A DNA stretch of 64,000 nt from Harryflintia acetispora (GCA_004340125.1 SLUK01000004.1:144688-208687); one strand, 5' to 3'; shown: positions 17,280 through 26,397, numbered from the stretch's first letter. The notes: generated by a model from the letters alone, not told the origin. Numbers and translations are program-made.

Positions 17280-18059
17280 CTATTTGATATATTTCAGGAA
17301 TTCCCCCGCGCTGCATCCCAGATATTTGCGGAAGACGGTGTTAAAGTATTTATAGTCGTGGAAGCCGCATTCCTCCCCGATCTGCTGCACCCGCTTGCCG
17401 GAATGCAGCAGCAGCCCGATCGCCTTTTGGATCCGCAGGCGGTTGAGGTAATCGTTGAAGTTGATCCCCACCACCTCCTTGAATTTGCGGGTGAGGAAGG
17501 TATCGCTGTAGCAGAGCAGGCGCGCCAGGTCGCAGACGGTGATCTTTTCGGCATAGTGCCCCTCGACATATTCCAGCATGGCGCGCACCGCCTCGTTTTT
17601 GACCCGCGCGTCCCGCAGCTGGGCCAGCAGGTCCACCTGCCGCAGCTCGTCCTGCTTTGCTAGCGTCTGCCGGAACATGGCGGTGCGCTGCCGCTCGACC
17701 TTGGCCGATTCGATCGCCTCGCCCAGGCGCCCGAAGTCCACGGGCTTGAGCAGGTAGCTGCTCACCCCATAGCGCATGGCCGTCTGCGCGAATTCAAAAT
17801 CCGCGTAGCCGCTGAGGATGATCGGCGCGTAGCCGCACTGCTCCTGGGTGCTTTCCAGCACCTGCAAGCCGCCGAGCACCGGCATGTTGATGTCCAGGAT
17901 CACGATGTCCGGACGGTGCTCCAGGATTTTTTGCACCGCCTCCTCCCCGTCCCCGGCCTCGAGCGGCTCGCTGCAGTCGAGCGCCCGCCAGTTCATGGAA
18001 TAGATCAGCCCCCGCCGGATGACATCCTCGTCCTCGGCGACCAGAAGCTTATAGCTCAT
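17280..18059 (-). CDS. Response regulator, AraC-type output (YesN-like)
   Basis: 259 residues from ATG 18059, which follows GGGGAGGGG and overlaps the kinase gene by 11 bases. The receiver domain (1-125) has acidic residues ED10-E11-D12, phospho-acceptor D56 in VILDINMP, and K105 in LLKPVD. The C-terminal domain (about 155-259) has two AraC helix-turn-helix motifs, with CDLARLLCYSDTFLTRKFKE and VQQIGEECGFHDYKYFNTVF. It should activate or repress in response to the adjacent kinase. The nearest target is the ABC importer 100 bases downstream, whose promoter carries an inverted repeat. This is a standard arrangement for sugar or metal importers in Bacillota. Confidence 0.93.
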   Translation of the reverse strand: MSYKLLVAEDEDVIRRGLIYSMNWRALDCSEPLEAGDGEEAVQKILEHRPDIVILDINMPVLGGLQVLESTQEQCGYAPIILSGYADFEFAQTAMRYGVSSYLLKPVDFGRLGEAIESAKVERQRTAMFRQTLAKQDELRQVDLLAQLRDARVKNEAVRAMLEYVEGHYAEKITVCDLARLLCYSDTFLTRKFKEVVGINFNDYLNRLRIQKAIGLLLHSGKRVQQIGEECGFHDYKYFNTVFRKYLGCSAGEFLKYIK

Positions 18060-19737
18060 TTGACTGCCACCCCTCCCCACACCTGATCTTCAGCGTCACC
18101 TGCGTGCCCGAGCCCCGCTCGCTTTGGATGCTGATCCCGCTTTCGGCGCCGTATTGCAGCTGCAGACGCCGGGCGATGTGGTGCAGTCCCTTGTGCTCGC
18201 CCCCGTCCTCCCCGAGCTGACGCCGCACCGCCTGCAACTGCTCCTCGTCCATCCCCCGTCCGTCGTCCGTCACCCGGAAATAGAGATACCCCTCCTCCAC
18301 CCAGCCGCAGATCCCGATCCGGATTTCGCGCCGGGAGAGGAAGCCGTACTTCATGCTGTTTTCGATCACCGGCTGCAGCAGCAGCTTCGGGATTGGGTAC
18401 CCAAGGCATTCGGGCGCGATCTCCATATGATAGCTCAGCCGATTTTGGAAGCGGTAGCAAAGGATTTCCAGGTAATCCCGCAGCATGTAAAAATCCTCCT
18501 CGGCGCGCACCAGATGCTGGCTGTCCCGAATGCTGTAGCGCAGCAGGCCGGTGAGCTTCAAAATAATCCGGTCGGCCGCCTGCGGGTCGAGCTTGATGGA
18601 GTAGCGGATGCTCTCCAGGGTGTTATACAAAAAGTGAGGGTTAAACTGCGCCTCCAGCTGGCGCATCTCCATCTCGGTGCTCTGGCGCAGCAGCTCCAGG
18701 TTGCGCGAAGAGAGCGCCTCGATGTTGTCCAGCATGGCGTTGATCTGGGCGGCGATGGCCTCGAACTCATCGTCGCTGCGCAGCTTGATGCGGTGGTCCA
18801 CCCTCCCCTCCTTGATCACCGCGATCTCGTCGCGCAGCGCGGTGAGGGAGGCCGAGTTGATGTTCGCCACATTGGACGAGAAGCGCCGGCAGAGCGCGAT
18901 GGTCAGCAGCAATATGCCCGCGATCACCACGCACCCGGTCATCAGGTAGCCCCCCGCCGGCGGGGAGTAGACGAAGGCGTAGACCGAGGCCTCCTCCCGC
19001 GGCAGCGTGCGCCCGTGGAGCCAGTAGCTTTGGCCCCCCAGGGTGATCCTCCTCCCCCGGACCGGCAAAAAGCGGTTCATCCCGTCCACCATCGAGCGGT
19101 TGGAGCTGGCGATCACCCGCCCGCCCTGGCCGGTGATCACGCTGGTGTAGTGGTTGCTGTTGAGCTGGCTGTTCCACTCCTGGCCGTCCAGGTAGAGCGC
19201 GGCCCCGCCCCGGTACGTCCCGTTCCCATCGTAGAGGCTCTCCACCAGCAGATAGCGGGAAAACTCCCCGCCGATGTAATAGACCGTGCGGTAGATTTCC
19301 CGGCTCCTGCCCTTTGCATGGTCCACCTGCACGATCTCATCGAAGTAGAGCAGATGCCGCGTGCGCTCCCGCTCGGAAAAGGTGGTAAAGCGCACCTTCC
19401 CCGCGGCGTCGCGCAGGATCAGGTCGGCCCCGACCGGGATGTCCCGCAGCGCATCGTGGAAGAGGTAGGACAGGTGGTTTTCACTGATCGTCCCATCGAG
19501 GAAGTCCAGCATGGTCCGCTGCTGGTCCCCGTCCCGAAGATAGCCCTCGTATCCGCCCACCACCCGGTTAAAGGACGCCTCGAGCTGCGCGCTGTAGCGG
19601 TAGGACAGGTAGGAGTTGTAAAAGCCGGTGTAGGCGATCAGGGTCGCGAAGAAGCCGGTAAAGCAGATGAAAACTGTCAATATGCCGTATTGGGTGATCT
19701 GCCGGTTGAGCTTTTTCTGGTAGCGGCTGGAGACCAT
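18049..19737 (-). CDS. Membrane sensor histidine kinase (YesM/LytS-type)
   Basis: 562 residues. A transmembrane helix near 18-40, an extracellular sensor of about 220 residues, a second helix near 265-290 and a HAMP-like linker (about 290-345) lead to the His_kinase domain. The phospho-acceptor His lies in AQFNPHFLYNTLESIRYS near residue 366, and the ATP site includes LLLQPVIENSMKYGF and VTDDGRGM. This is the family that pairs with AraC-type regulators. It is co-transcribed with the regulator (11-base overlap) from a promoter at 19786-19814. The sensed ligand is probably related to the importer substrate (inference). Confidence 0.93.
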   Translation of the reverse strand: MVSSRYQKKLNRQITQYGILTVFICFTGFFATLIAYTGFYNSYLSYRYSAQLEASFNRVVGGYEGYLRDGDQQRTMLDFLDGTISENHLSYLFHDALRDIPVGADLILRDAAGKVRFTTFSERERTRHLLYFDEIVQVDHAKGRSREIYRTVYYIGGEFSRYLLVESLYDGNGTYRGGAALYLDGQEWNSQLNSNHYTSVITGQGGRVIASSNRSMVDGMNRFLPVRGRRITLGGQSYWLHGRTLPREEASVYAFVYSPPAGGYLMTGCVVIAGILLLTIALCRRFSSNVANINSASLTALRDEIAVIKEGRVDHRIKLRSDDEFEAIAAQINAMLDNIEALSSRNLELLRQSTEMEMRQLEAQFNPHFLYNTLESIRYSIKLDPQAADRIILKLTGLLRYSIRDSQHLVRAEEDFYMLRDYLEILCYRFQNRLSYHMEIAPECLGYPIPKLLLQPVIENSMKYGFLSRREIRIGICGWVEEGYLYFRVTDDGRGMDEEQLQAVRRQLGEDGGEHKGLHHIARRLQLQYGAESGISIQSERGSGTQVTLKIRCGEGWQSNEL

Positions 19738-19785
19738 GGCGCTCCCCTCCTCAGGTCGTGTTGGCGAGACTGCAATATTAATGTC

Positions 19786-19814
19786 ATTATATCATCTATT
19801 TTTTCCCCTGTCCC
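19786..19814 (-). promoter_or_regulatory. Promoter of the two-component system
   Basis: Minus strand GGGACA (19809-19814), 17-base spacer, perfect TATAAT (19786-19791), then GAGGAGGGG before the kinase ATG. Confidence 0.6.
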
Positions 19815-19841
19815 GACCCTTTGGCAAAATCCGCCCCCCGC

Positions 19842-19885
19842 CAAAGAAAGCAAAGCGCCGCAGAAAGCCTTCTGCGGCGCTTTGC
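19842..19885 (-). terminator. Terminator of the hybrid kinase gene
   Basis: A perfect 16-bp stem (19850-19865 with 19870-19885) is followed on the minus strand by TTTCTTTGG, 20 bases after the stop. Confidence 0.85.
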
Positions 19886-19904
19886 GTCCTGTCCTTCGGC
19901 CCTG

Positions 19905-22316
19905 TCAGCCGATATACTGCTCGAGCACCCGGGCGATCTGCCCGAGATCGAGCGGCTTTGGCAGATGGTCGTTCATCCCCGCCGCCTTGCTCTGCTCCAC
20001 ATCCTCGGCAAAGACGTTGGCCGTCATCGCCACGATTGGTACCGCCTTTGCATCCTTGCGCTGCAGCCCGCGGATCCGCACGCTCGCTTCGATCCCGCCC
20101 ATGATCGGCATCTGCAGGTCCATAAAGACCAGGTCGTAATACCCCTCGGAGGAGGCGCTAAAGCGTTCCACCGCCTCGAGCCCGTTGGCGGCCGTCTCCA
20201 CCGCGGCGCCGGTCCCCGAGAGGATTTCAGTGGCGATCTCCCGGTTGAGGTCGTTGTCCTCCACCAGCAGCAGCCGCTTGCCGGCATAGGAGCGCGCCGG
20301 CTCCGCCGGCGTGACGGCCGCCGGGGCCGCCTCGCCCAGGACGTACCGCTTGAAGGCGTAGACGAGGTTGGACTTGAGCATGGGCTTCCCCACGAAGCCG
20401 TTGATCCCCGCCGCCCGCGCCTCGGCCTCATAATCGGTCCAGTCGTAGGCGGAAAGCAGGATGATGGGCACCCCGGCCCCCACTTCGGCGCGAATTTGGC
20501 GGGCGGTCTCGATCCCGTCCATGCCCGGCATCTTCATGTCGATGAGGATGGCGAAGAAGTCCTCCCCCGCCCGGTGGGCCTCGCTCACCCGCTTGACGGC
20601 CTCGCCGCCGCTGAGGACCCACCGGCCGTCAAGGCCCATCTCGTCGAGCCGCTCGCAGGTGGTCTCGCAGGCGATCCTGTCGTCGTCCACCACCAGCACC
20701 GGCCGGGAATCCGGCATCTCAAAGTCCTCCGACTCCTCCCCCTGCAGCTGCAGGCAGACGCTCACAGTAAAGGCGGAGCCCTTGCCGTAGGCGCTCTCCA
20801 CCTCGATCTCCCCGCCCATCATGCGCACGATGTTCTGGCTGATGGCCATCCCCAGCCCCGTCCCCTGGATGGTGTGCACCGTCTCGTCGTCGGCGCGCTC
20901 AAAGGGGGTGAAGAGCTTCTCCAAAAACTGCGGGGTCATGCCGTAGCCGTTGTCCCGGAAGATGAATTCATAGCGCCCGTACCCCTCCCGCTGGCAGGGC
21001 GTCTCGCGCATCTCCAGCACGATGCTGCCCCGGTCCGGAGTATACTTGATGGAGTTGGAGAGGACGTTTAAAAAGACCTGCTCCAGGCGGTTGGGGTCCC
21101 CGACGACCCGCTCGTGCCGGATCCCGTAGTCGTGGATGTCGAAGGAATGCCCCTTCTCCAAAATCGAGGGCTGGGTGATGGTCACGATGTTCTGGATGAC
21201 GTCCCCCAGGGCGAATTCCTCCTGCGCCATGGTGATCCGCCCGCTCTCGATCTTGGACATGTCGAGCACCTCGTTGATCAGGCTGAGCAGGAGCTTGGCG
21301 GACACGTCGATCTTCGCCAGGCAGTCGAGCACGCGCTCCTTGTCGTCGATGTGGGAGGCCGCGATGGCCGACATCCCCATGACGGCGTTCATCGGGGTGC
21401 GGATGTCGTGGCTCATCCGGGAGAGGAAATCGGATTTTGCCCGGTTGGCTTTCTTGGCCGCCTCGAGCGCCTCGTGCAGCAGCCGCGAGCGCTCCTCGAG
21501 CTGGCGCTGCAGCTCGCGCTGCTCGGTGATGTCGGTGATGTCGATGTAGATCACCAGGTAGACCGGGTCCCCGCCTATGTGGTCGATGCATTCGCCGTTG
21601 ACCTGCAGCCAGACGTTGCCGCCGCCGTGGTCCACCGCCTGCAGGGTAAAGTGGACGTGCTTGCCCTCCCGCATGAGCGGCAGGTTCTGGACATAGGTCG
21701 TGCGGTTCTGGACCGTGTCCAGGTTGGACAGGCCGCAGGCCGGACCGCACTGGCCCTCGCAGCCGAAAAAGGCGCGGAAGCGGTCGTTGGCGTCCAGCAG
21801 GTGCAGGCCGTCCCCCCGGAGGCAAAACTTGGCCACGAACCCGGGGATGTTGTCGTAGGTGACGGACTGCTCCTTTTGCATCCGCACCAGGTCGTCGATG
21901 TTCGTCATGACGGTATAGGCCACCTGGTACCCGTCCACATATTCATCCGAGAAGGCGGCGGAAAACTTCACCCAGATGTACTCGCCGTTCCTGCGGCGCA
22001 AAGGGGTGACCAGGTTGTAGCCGCTGCGCCCGTTCATCAGCGAGTCCGTGACCATATCCGTCAGGCGCTTCCATTCGGCCTGGTCGTTCCTGTAGTATAA
22101 GTCGCAGTGGTTGTGGAAGGTCTCCTCATATTCCTCCCGGGGCCAGCCGATGAGCTGGTAATAAAAATCGTTGGCCCAGATCACCGTAAAGTGCTCGTCC
22201 AGCAGATGCTTGCTCACGCTGACCCCCAGCAGGCGCATGAGGGTGTTGTATTCATAGTCCGCAGCGAGCGCCATCGCGGGCCGTTCCATGGGTTTTTCCT
22301 CCGGCATCGTTGCCAT
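19905..22316 (-). CDS. Soluble hybrid histidine kinase with two PAS and two receiver domains
   Basis: 803 residues with no transmembrane helix, so cytoplasmic. Order: PAS-like domain (about 30-145), second PAS (about 155-270), coiled linker, HisKA with H303 in MSHDIRTPMNAVMG, HATPase (NSIKYTPDRG, FRDNGYGMTP, GTGLGMAI), receiver 1 (about 540-660, Asp in LIDMKMPGMDG) and receiver 2 (about 680-800, Asp in VFMDLQMPIMGG). No DNA-binding output is attached, so it must signal through a phosphotransfer partner or protein contacts not in this window. The second PAS has several Cys residues (FFGCEGQCGPACGLSN) that could hold a cofactor or sense redox state; this is speculation. GGAGGAG precedes the ATG. 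It faces away from the GntR-type gene. Confidence 0.92.
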   Translation of the reverse strand: MATMPEEKPMERPAMALAADYEYNTLMRLLGVSVSKHLLDEHFTVIWANDFYYQLIGWPREEYEETFHNHCDLYYRNDQAEWKRLTDMVTDSLMNGRSGYNLVTPLRRRNGEYIWVKFSAAFSDEYVDGYQVAYTVMTNIDDLVRMQKEQSVTYDNIPGFVAKFCLRGDGLHLLDANDRFRAFFGCEGQCGPACGLSNLDTVQNRTTYVQNLPLMREGKHVHFTLQAVDHGGGNVWLQVNGECIDHIGGDPVYLVIYIDITDITEQRELQRQLEERSRLLHEALEAAKKANRAKSDFLSRMSHDIRTPMNAVMGMSAIAASHIDDKERVLDCLAKIDVSAKLLLSLINEVLDMSKIESGRITMAQEEFALGDVIQNIVTITQPSILEKGHSFDIHDYGIRHERVVGDPNRLEQVFLNVLSNSIKYTPDRGSIVLEMRETPCQREGYGRYEFIFRDNGYGMTPQFLEKLFTPFERADDETVHTIQGTGLGMAISQNIVRMMGGEIEVESAYGKGSAFTVSVCLQLQGEESEDFEMPDSRPVLVVDDDRIACETTCERLDEMGLDGRWVLSGGEAVKRVSEAHRAGEDFFAILIDMKMPGMDGIETARQIRAEVGAGVPIILLSAYDWTDYEAEARAAGINGFVGKPMLKSNLVYAFKRYVLGEAAPAAVTPAEPARSYAGKRLLLVEDNDLNREIATEILSGTGAAVETAANGLEAVERFSASSEGYYDLVFMDLQMPIMGGIEASVRIRGLQRKDAKAVPIVAMTANVFAEDVEQSKAAGMNDHLPKPLDLGQIARVLEQYIG

Positions 22317-22439
22317 CCTGTTCTCCTCCCGATCTTAGAGCCCGCATGCTGAAAGCGGCCCGCCCGGGGCCGCTCCCTGAAGTTTTCACTTTGTTCATGT
22401 AGGTAACTTTAGTTAGATTTTATCAAAGTTGCCGCCGCA

Positions 22440-22468
22440 TTGCAAGGGCTGGCTCAAAATGTTACAAT
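22440..22468 (+). promoter_or_regulatory. Promoter of the double-GntR regulator gene
   Basis: TTGCAA (22440-22445), 17-base spacer, TACAAT (22463-22468), about 28 bases before the start codon; GGGAGG lies at 22487-22492. Confidence 0.65.
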
Positions 22469-22496
22469 TTAAGCGATAACAGATTGGGAGGAACCG

Positions 22497-23960
22497 ATGA
22501 AGCAGGGACGGTATGGTTTGATCTACAAATTCTTCAAATCCCAGATCCAATTCGGATATTACCGCAGCGGCGATTGCCTGCCCTCGATCGAACTGCTGCA
22601 CGAGGTCTACCGCGTCGCGGTGCGCACGGCGCGCAACGCCTATTTGCAGCTCGAGGAGGAGGGCTACATCAGCCTCTCGCCGGGGCGCAAAACCGTGGTG
22701 ACCTACAGCGCCCCGCCCGAAGCGGGCATCGCCAACACGCAGGACTACTTCCTGGCGCGGAGGGAAACCTTCCGCGCGATGGGGCAGCTGCTGCGCGCCC
22801 TGCTGGTCCCGCTGCTGCGGGAAGGGAGCCGGCGGCTGCAAAAGCATAATATGCAGCAGATCAAAGAAACGGCCCTCGCCCTGGAGGACGGGGGGTTCTA
22901 CATCTCCTATTTCTGTGGGCGGGAGATGCTGCTGGCGCTCGACAACCAGCTGCTGCTCGACCTCTATCACGAGATCGTCTCCTATTACCAGTTCGTCCAC
23001 ACCCTCCCAAGGATCGTCCACATGGAGCGGGAGAACCGGCGCTACCGGCAGCTGGCGCGGCAGACCGTGGAGGCCTGCGAAGGAGGGGATCGCGGCGAGC
23101 TCTTCAGCATATACCTCCAGATCCAGTGGCTGCTGGACGGGACGGTCTTCTCCTATATCGAGCAGGCCGCCAAGGAGCGGCCAGCGCCGCCGGAGCAGGT
23201 CCCGTTCGAGTGGAGGGTCTACCGGGAGCGTCCGCAGCTGTGTTATTCGCTGAGCTCCCAGCTGATCTGGCGTATCCTTGTCGGGCAGCAGCTCTCCCCG
23301 GGCGACCGCCTGCCCTCCTATGGGGCGATGGCGGAGAAATACGGCGTCTCGTTCAGCACCATCCGGCGCACGGTGGCCATGCTGGAGCGCCTGGGGCTGG
23401 TCTTTGCCAGCCAGGGCGCGGGGACCAGGGTCACGCCGCCGGGGGAGCAGGAGATCGACCTGCGCCACAAGTCGGTGAAAAAAATCGCCTCCATGTTCCT
23501 GGAGGCGGTACAGATTGTTCGCCTGAGCTTCGATCAGGTCTTTTTGCTTTTATATCCACAGGCGCTGCCGGACGTGGGCCCCTGTGTCGCAAAGCTCAAG
23601 CGGCAGCAGGCGCGCGGGGGCGCGCTCCAGCCCTTTTTCATCTGTATAGAGTACCTGCTGGAGGGCTGCGGGAACCAGCCCTTAAAAGAGATCTGGGGGA
23701 AGCTGTGCGAGGTGCTGCTGCTCGGCCTGCCCCTGCTGGAGGCGCATGCCGGCGCGCTGCCCGAGTGCACCCTCATGCGCGCCGAGGCCGAAGGGATCAT
23801 CCGGGGCGTGCAGGAGAGGGACCGCCGGCAGCTGCACGACGGCCTTCGGCAGTTGGTTCTGCTGGCCGCCCCGGCGATGGAGCGCCTCTTCCCACCCGAC
23901 GGCCCGGAGAGCGCCCGAACACGCCCATGCCCAGACAGCATTTCCAGCAATGTAATCTAA
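22497..23960 (+). CDS. Regulator with two GntR-type winged-helix domains
   Basis: 487 residues, about twice the usual GntR length. The first winged helix is at about 8-70 (YRSGDCLPSIELLHEVY, then VRTARNAYLQLEEEGYISLS). The second, at about 240-310, has the better GntR signature (LSPGDRLPSYGAMAEKYGVS, then STIRRTVAMLERLGLVF). Each is followed by a mainly helical region of about 160 residues that could be a ligand or dimerisation domain; neither is a recognisable FCD or UTRA domain by eye. The arrangement looks like an internal duplication or fusion. Likely targets are the two lipoprotein genes downstream or the divergent kinase (inferred from position only). Confidence 0.85.
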   Translation: MKQGRYGLIYKFFKSQIQFGYYRSGDCLPSIELLHEVYRVAVRTARNAYLQLEEEGYISLSPGRKTVVTYSAPPEAGIANTQDYFLARRETFRAMGQLLRALLVPLLREGSRRLQKHNMQQIKETALALEDGGFYISYFCGREMLLALDNQLLLDLYHEIVSYYQFVHTLPRIVHMERENRRYRQLARQTVEACEGGDRGELFSIYLQIQWLLDGTVFSYIEQAAKERPAPPEQVPFEWRVYRERPQLCYSLSSQLIWRILVGQQLSPGDRLPSYGAMAEKYGVSFSTIRRTVAMLERLGLVFASQGAGTRVTPPGEQEIDLRHKSVKKIASMFLEAVQIVRLSFDQVFLLLYPQALPDVGPCVAKLKRQQARGGALQPFFICIEYLLEGCGNQPLKEIWGKLCEVLLLGLPLLEAHAGALPECTLMRAEAEGIIRGVQERDRRQLHDGLRQLVLLAAPAMERLFPPDGPESARTRPCPDSISSNVI

Positions 23961-24020
23961 GTATTGGACATATCATAAGCGTTGCATTAAAATGTGGGTG
24001 TCTCAAGAAGGGAGGCTTTT

Positions 24021-24935
24021 ATGAAAAGATGGATCCTGGCCGCGGCAGCCCTGCTTCTCCTGTTCGGCTGCTCGGCGAAATCCCCCGCACCCACGCCCTC
24101 CGAGCCCCAGGAGCCGCCCGCGCAGGAGCAGCCGGACTATGACGCAGCGGACCCGCCCACTTCCTCGCAGGACCTTTCCGCACCGTCTGCCCGCTCCTAT
24201 CTCGACCGGCTCGTGGAGGACACCGCCTCGGAACTTACGACGCCGGACATGACGGAATTTGAAAAAGCGAAGGCGGCGTTCGATTACATGATCGAAAACA
24301 CCGTCTTCGACGAGCCCATCGGCCTGGAGTTGTGGCGTGTCCGCGCCGACGGCGAGGAAGCGCCAACCTTTGTGGAGCAGAGGGCGCTGAGCCCCCTGCG
24401 CTTCGGCGTGGGGATGTGCGAGGACTACGCCGCCGCGCTGGCCCTGCTGCTGCAGGGGCTGGGACTGGAAGCGGAATACGTCCCGGGACTGACCTACTCG
24501 CTGCAGGGGAACCTGGTGGACCACGCCTGGACGATGGTCAAGGTCGACGGGGTCTGGTACCACCTGGACAGCCAGCTGGAGGACAACGTCTCCCGCAACG
24601 GCGCCATCCGCTACCGCTACTTTATGAAAAGCGACGCCAGCATGGCGCGCTCCCACGTCTGGGGGCAAAGCCTTATCGGCTCCGGGCTGCTGACACCGGA
24701 GCAGAACGCTGAAATTGAGGAAAACTTTCTCGCGCCGTCCTGCCCGCAGGACTGCCCCACTCCCCCGGAGCATGTCCTCGCCGAAGCGCCCGCGCCGAAC
24801 CTGCCTGCGCTGAAACAGCGCGTGCGGGAGGAGCTCGCCGCTTACGAAAGCGAGCATGGCGCGCTGCCGCCGATGGAACCCAGCGCGCCGCCCCTCTTCG
24901 GCCTCGCGGGCTTCGGCCCGGAGGACGAGGGGTAG
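24021..24935 (+). CDS. Transglutaminase-like lipoprotein
   Basis: 304 residues from ATG 24021, preceded by GGGAGG; an upstream in-frame ATG (23994) lacks a site. A lipoprotein signal ends in LLFGCS (lipid Cys 17), and a Pro/Glu-rich linker runs to about residue 55. The core carries the Cys-His-Asp triad of the transglutaminase/cysteine-protease fold: C133 in GVGMCEDYAAAL, H168 in VDHAWTMVKVDG and D183 in WYHLDSQLED. Such secreted domains usually act as proteases or peptidoglycan-linked enzymes rather than cross-linkers. It is followed after 27 bases by a serine hydrolase lipoprotein, suggesting a shared surface function. Confidence 0.85.
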   Translation: MKRWILAAAALLLLFGCSAKSPAPTPSEPQEPPAQEQPDYDAADPPTSSQDLSAPSARSYLDRLVEDTASELTTPDMTEFEKAKAAFDYMIENTVFDEPIGLELWRVRADGEEAPTFVEQRALSPLRFGVGMCEDYAAALALLLQGLGLEAEYVPGLTYSLQGNLVDHAWTMVKVDGVWYHLDSQLEDNVSRNGAIRYRYFMKSDASMARSHVWGQSLIGSGLLTPEQNAEIEENFLAPSCPQDCPTPPEHVLAEAPAPNLPALKQRVREELAAYESEHGALPPMEPSAPPLFGLAGFGPEDEG

Positions 24936-24962
24936 ACCGCAGCAGACAAAAAGGAGACCATT

Positions 24963-26105
24963 ATGAAAAGAATCATTTCCTTGCTTTTTGCCGCCTGCCT
25001 GATCCTGGCCGCCTGCGCCGTCCAAGGTCCGGCGCAGGCCCCGCGCGAAGCCGTGAGTGCGGCTTCAGAGGTTTCTATCGCTTCAGGACAGCCGGAACCT
25101 GAATCGGATCTGGAGCCCGAACCGGAGGCGGACAACAGCTGGCAGCTCGACGCGCCGCAAAGCCACGGCATGGACCCGGCGCTGTTCGAGCAGCTGCACG
25201 CGGTGTTGGCCGGCTCTCAAATCTACGCCATGGTCACCGCCAAGGACGGAGTCCTGATCGACGAATATTACCAGGAAGGCTATGACGAAAGCAGCGTGTT
25301 TGCGCTGCACTCCTGCTCCAAGTCGTTCACCGGGGCGCTGGTGGGAATCGCCATCGAGCAGGGATACTTTGGCGGGGTGGACGACCTTCTGTCCGATTAC
25401 CTCCCGCAGGTGGCTTCCCTGGAGGAGGGCAAGCGCCAACTCACCCTGCGCCACCTGCTGACCCACACCTCCGGCCTGGAGTGGTACGAGTGGGGCGGCG
25501 GCTACAGCAACTGGAGGGAGTTCCAGTCGGCGGAGAACTGGGTGGCGTACATCCTCGGGCGCAGCCTGGTGGCCCAGCCCGGCACGCTTTTCAACTACAG
25601 CACCGGCAACACCCATCTGCTGTCCGCCGCGCTGACGGCGGCAACCGGGATGGACGAGCTGCAATACGCCGAGGAGAACCTCTTCGGCCCGCTCGGGATG
25701 GAGAGCGTCGAATGGGGCCGCGACCCGCAGGGCATCTGCGACGGCGGCAACGGCATCTCTATGAGCGCGCGAGACGCCGCCCGCTTCGGCCAGCTCTACT
25801 TACAGGGCGGCAGCTGGCAGGGCCAGCAGCTCGTGCCGGCTAACTGGGTGGAGGCTTCCACTTCGGTGCAGAACCCCGGTCCCGGTGGACGGACCGGCCA
25901 ATACGGCTACCAGTGGTGGATCAACTCCTTTGGCGCCAAAAACTACGATACCTATTTTGCTTTCGGCGCATGGGGGCAGTATATCTTTGTCGTGCCCGAG
26001 CTGGAGCTGGTGACGGTTATCGCCAGCAACTACCCAAACGACAGCTATGCGCCCTGGCCCTATTTCACCGATTACGTCCTTGCGGCGTATCGGGAGGGCG
26101 CATAA
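24963..26105 (+). CDS. Beta-lactamase-like serine hydrolase lipoprotein
   Basis: 380 residues. The signal peptide ends in the lipobox LAAC (lipid Cys 18), followed by an acidic Pro/Glu linker. The class C beta-lactamase/esterase fold shows the nucleophile motif S117-C-S-K120 in LHSCSKSFTG, the second motif FNYSTGNTHLLS near 205 (Tyr base) and a C-terminal GAWGQYIFVVPE that takes the place of the KTG strand. This subgroup contains D-aminopeptidases, esterases and 6-aminohexanoate-dimer hydrolases; true antibiotic hydrolysis is unlikely for a lipoprotein of this type but cannot be excluded. AAAAGGAGACC precedes the ATG. A strong terminator follows. Confidence 0.88.
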   Translation: MKRIISLLFAACLILAACAVQGPAQAPREAVSAASEVSIASGQPEPESDLEPEPEADNSWQLDAPQSHGMDPALFEQLHAVLAGSQIYAMVTAKDGVLIDEYYQEGYDESSVFALHSCSKSFTGALVGIAIEQGYFGGVDDLLSDYLPQVASLEEGKRQLTLRHLLTHTSGLEWYEWGGGYSNWREFQSAENWVAYILGRSLVAQPGTLFNYSTGNTHLLSAALTAATGMDELQYAEENLFGPLGMESVEWGRDPQGICDGGNGISMSARDAARFGQLYLQGGSWQGQQLVPANWVEASTSVQNPGPGGRTGQYGYQWWINSFGAKNYDTYFAFGAWGQYIFVVPELELVTVIASNYPNDSYAPWPYFTDYVLAAYREGA

Positions 26106-26125
26106 GGCGATCGGTCACACCACAG

Positions 26126-26165
26126 AAAAAACACGTTTAAGCGAAACCGCTTAAACGTGTTTTTT
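26126..26165 (+). terminator. Terminator of the lipoprotein pair
   Basis: An 18-bp stem including an A/T extension (26126-26143 with 26148-26165) ends in a T-run, 20 bases after the serine hydrolase stop. Confidence 0.9.
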
Positions 26166-26206
26166 GCCTTCTGCACCCAAAACAAACGAGCACTTCTTCG
26201 CGTGCA

Positions 26207-26246
26207 AAAAACAAAACGGCTCCCCACAACTGTGAGGAGCCGTTTG
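26207..26246 (-). terminator. Terminator of the tRNA-Arg gene
   Basis: A stem of about 15 bp with one mismatch (26215-26229 with 26231-26245) is followed on the minus strand by TTTTGTTTTTT, about 20 bases after the tRNA. Confidence 0.85.
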
Positions 26247-26264
26247 GGAGCGGCGGCTCGCCGC

Positions 26265-26341
26265 TGGTGCGCCAGAAGGGATTCGAACCCCCGACCTTTT
26301 GATTCGTAGTCAAACACTCTATCCAACTGAGCTACTGGCGC
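26265..26341 (-). tRNA. tRNA-Arg (anticodon ACG)
   Basis: 77 nt including an encoded CCA end (26265-26267). The acceptor stem GCGCCAG pairs with CTGGCGC, the D-arm carries AGCTCAGTTGGATAGAG, the anticodon stem TTTGA/TCAAA encloses the loop CTACGAA, giving anticodon ACG (read as ICG), and the T-arm has GGTTCGAATC. It reads CGU, CGC and CGA codons. It has its own promoter and terminator and lies between the lipoprotein genes and ftsZ. Confidence 0.97.
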
Positions 26342-26368
26342 ATATTTACTTTTCATGTCAGCCTTAAT

Positions 26369-26397
26369 ATATTACCATGCCCATAAAAAATTGTCAA
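26369..26397 (-). promoter_or_regulatory. Promoter of tRNA-Arg
   Basis: Minus strand TTGACA (26392-26397, perfect), 17-base spacer, TAATAT (26369-26374), about 28 bases before the tRNA 5' end. Confidence 0.75.

Noticed and set aside
15072..22352. Long plus-strand frames opposite the transporter, kinase and hybrid kinase genes
   Set aside because: Composition is typical of antisense translation of GC-rich genes and none shows a family motif.
24963..26105. Antibiotic-resistance beta-lactamase
   Set aside because: The fold and SxxK motif fit, but the lipoprotein form and C-terminal motif match the broad serine hydrolase/D-aminopeptidase group rather than a class C resistance enzyme.
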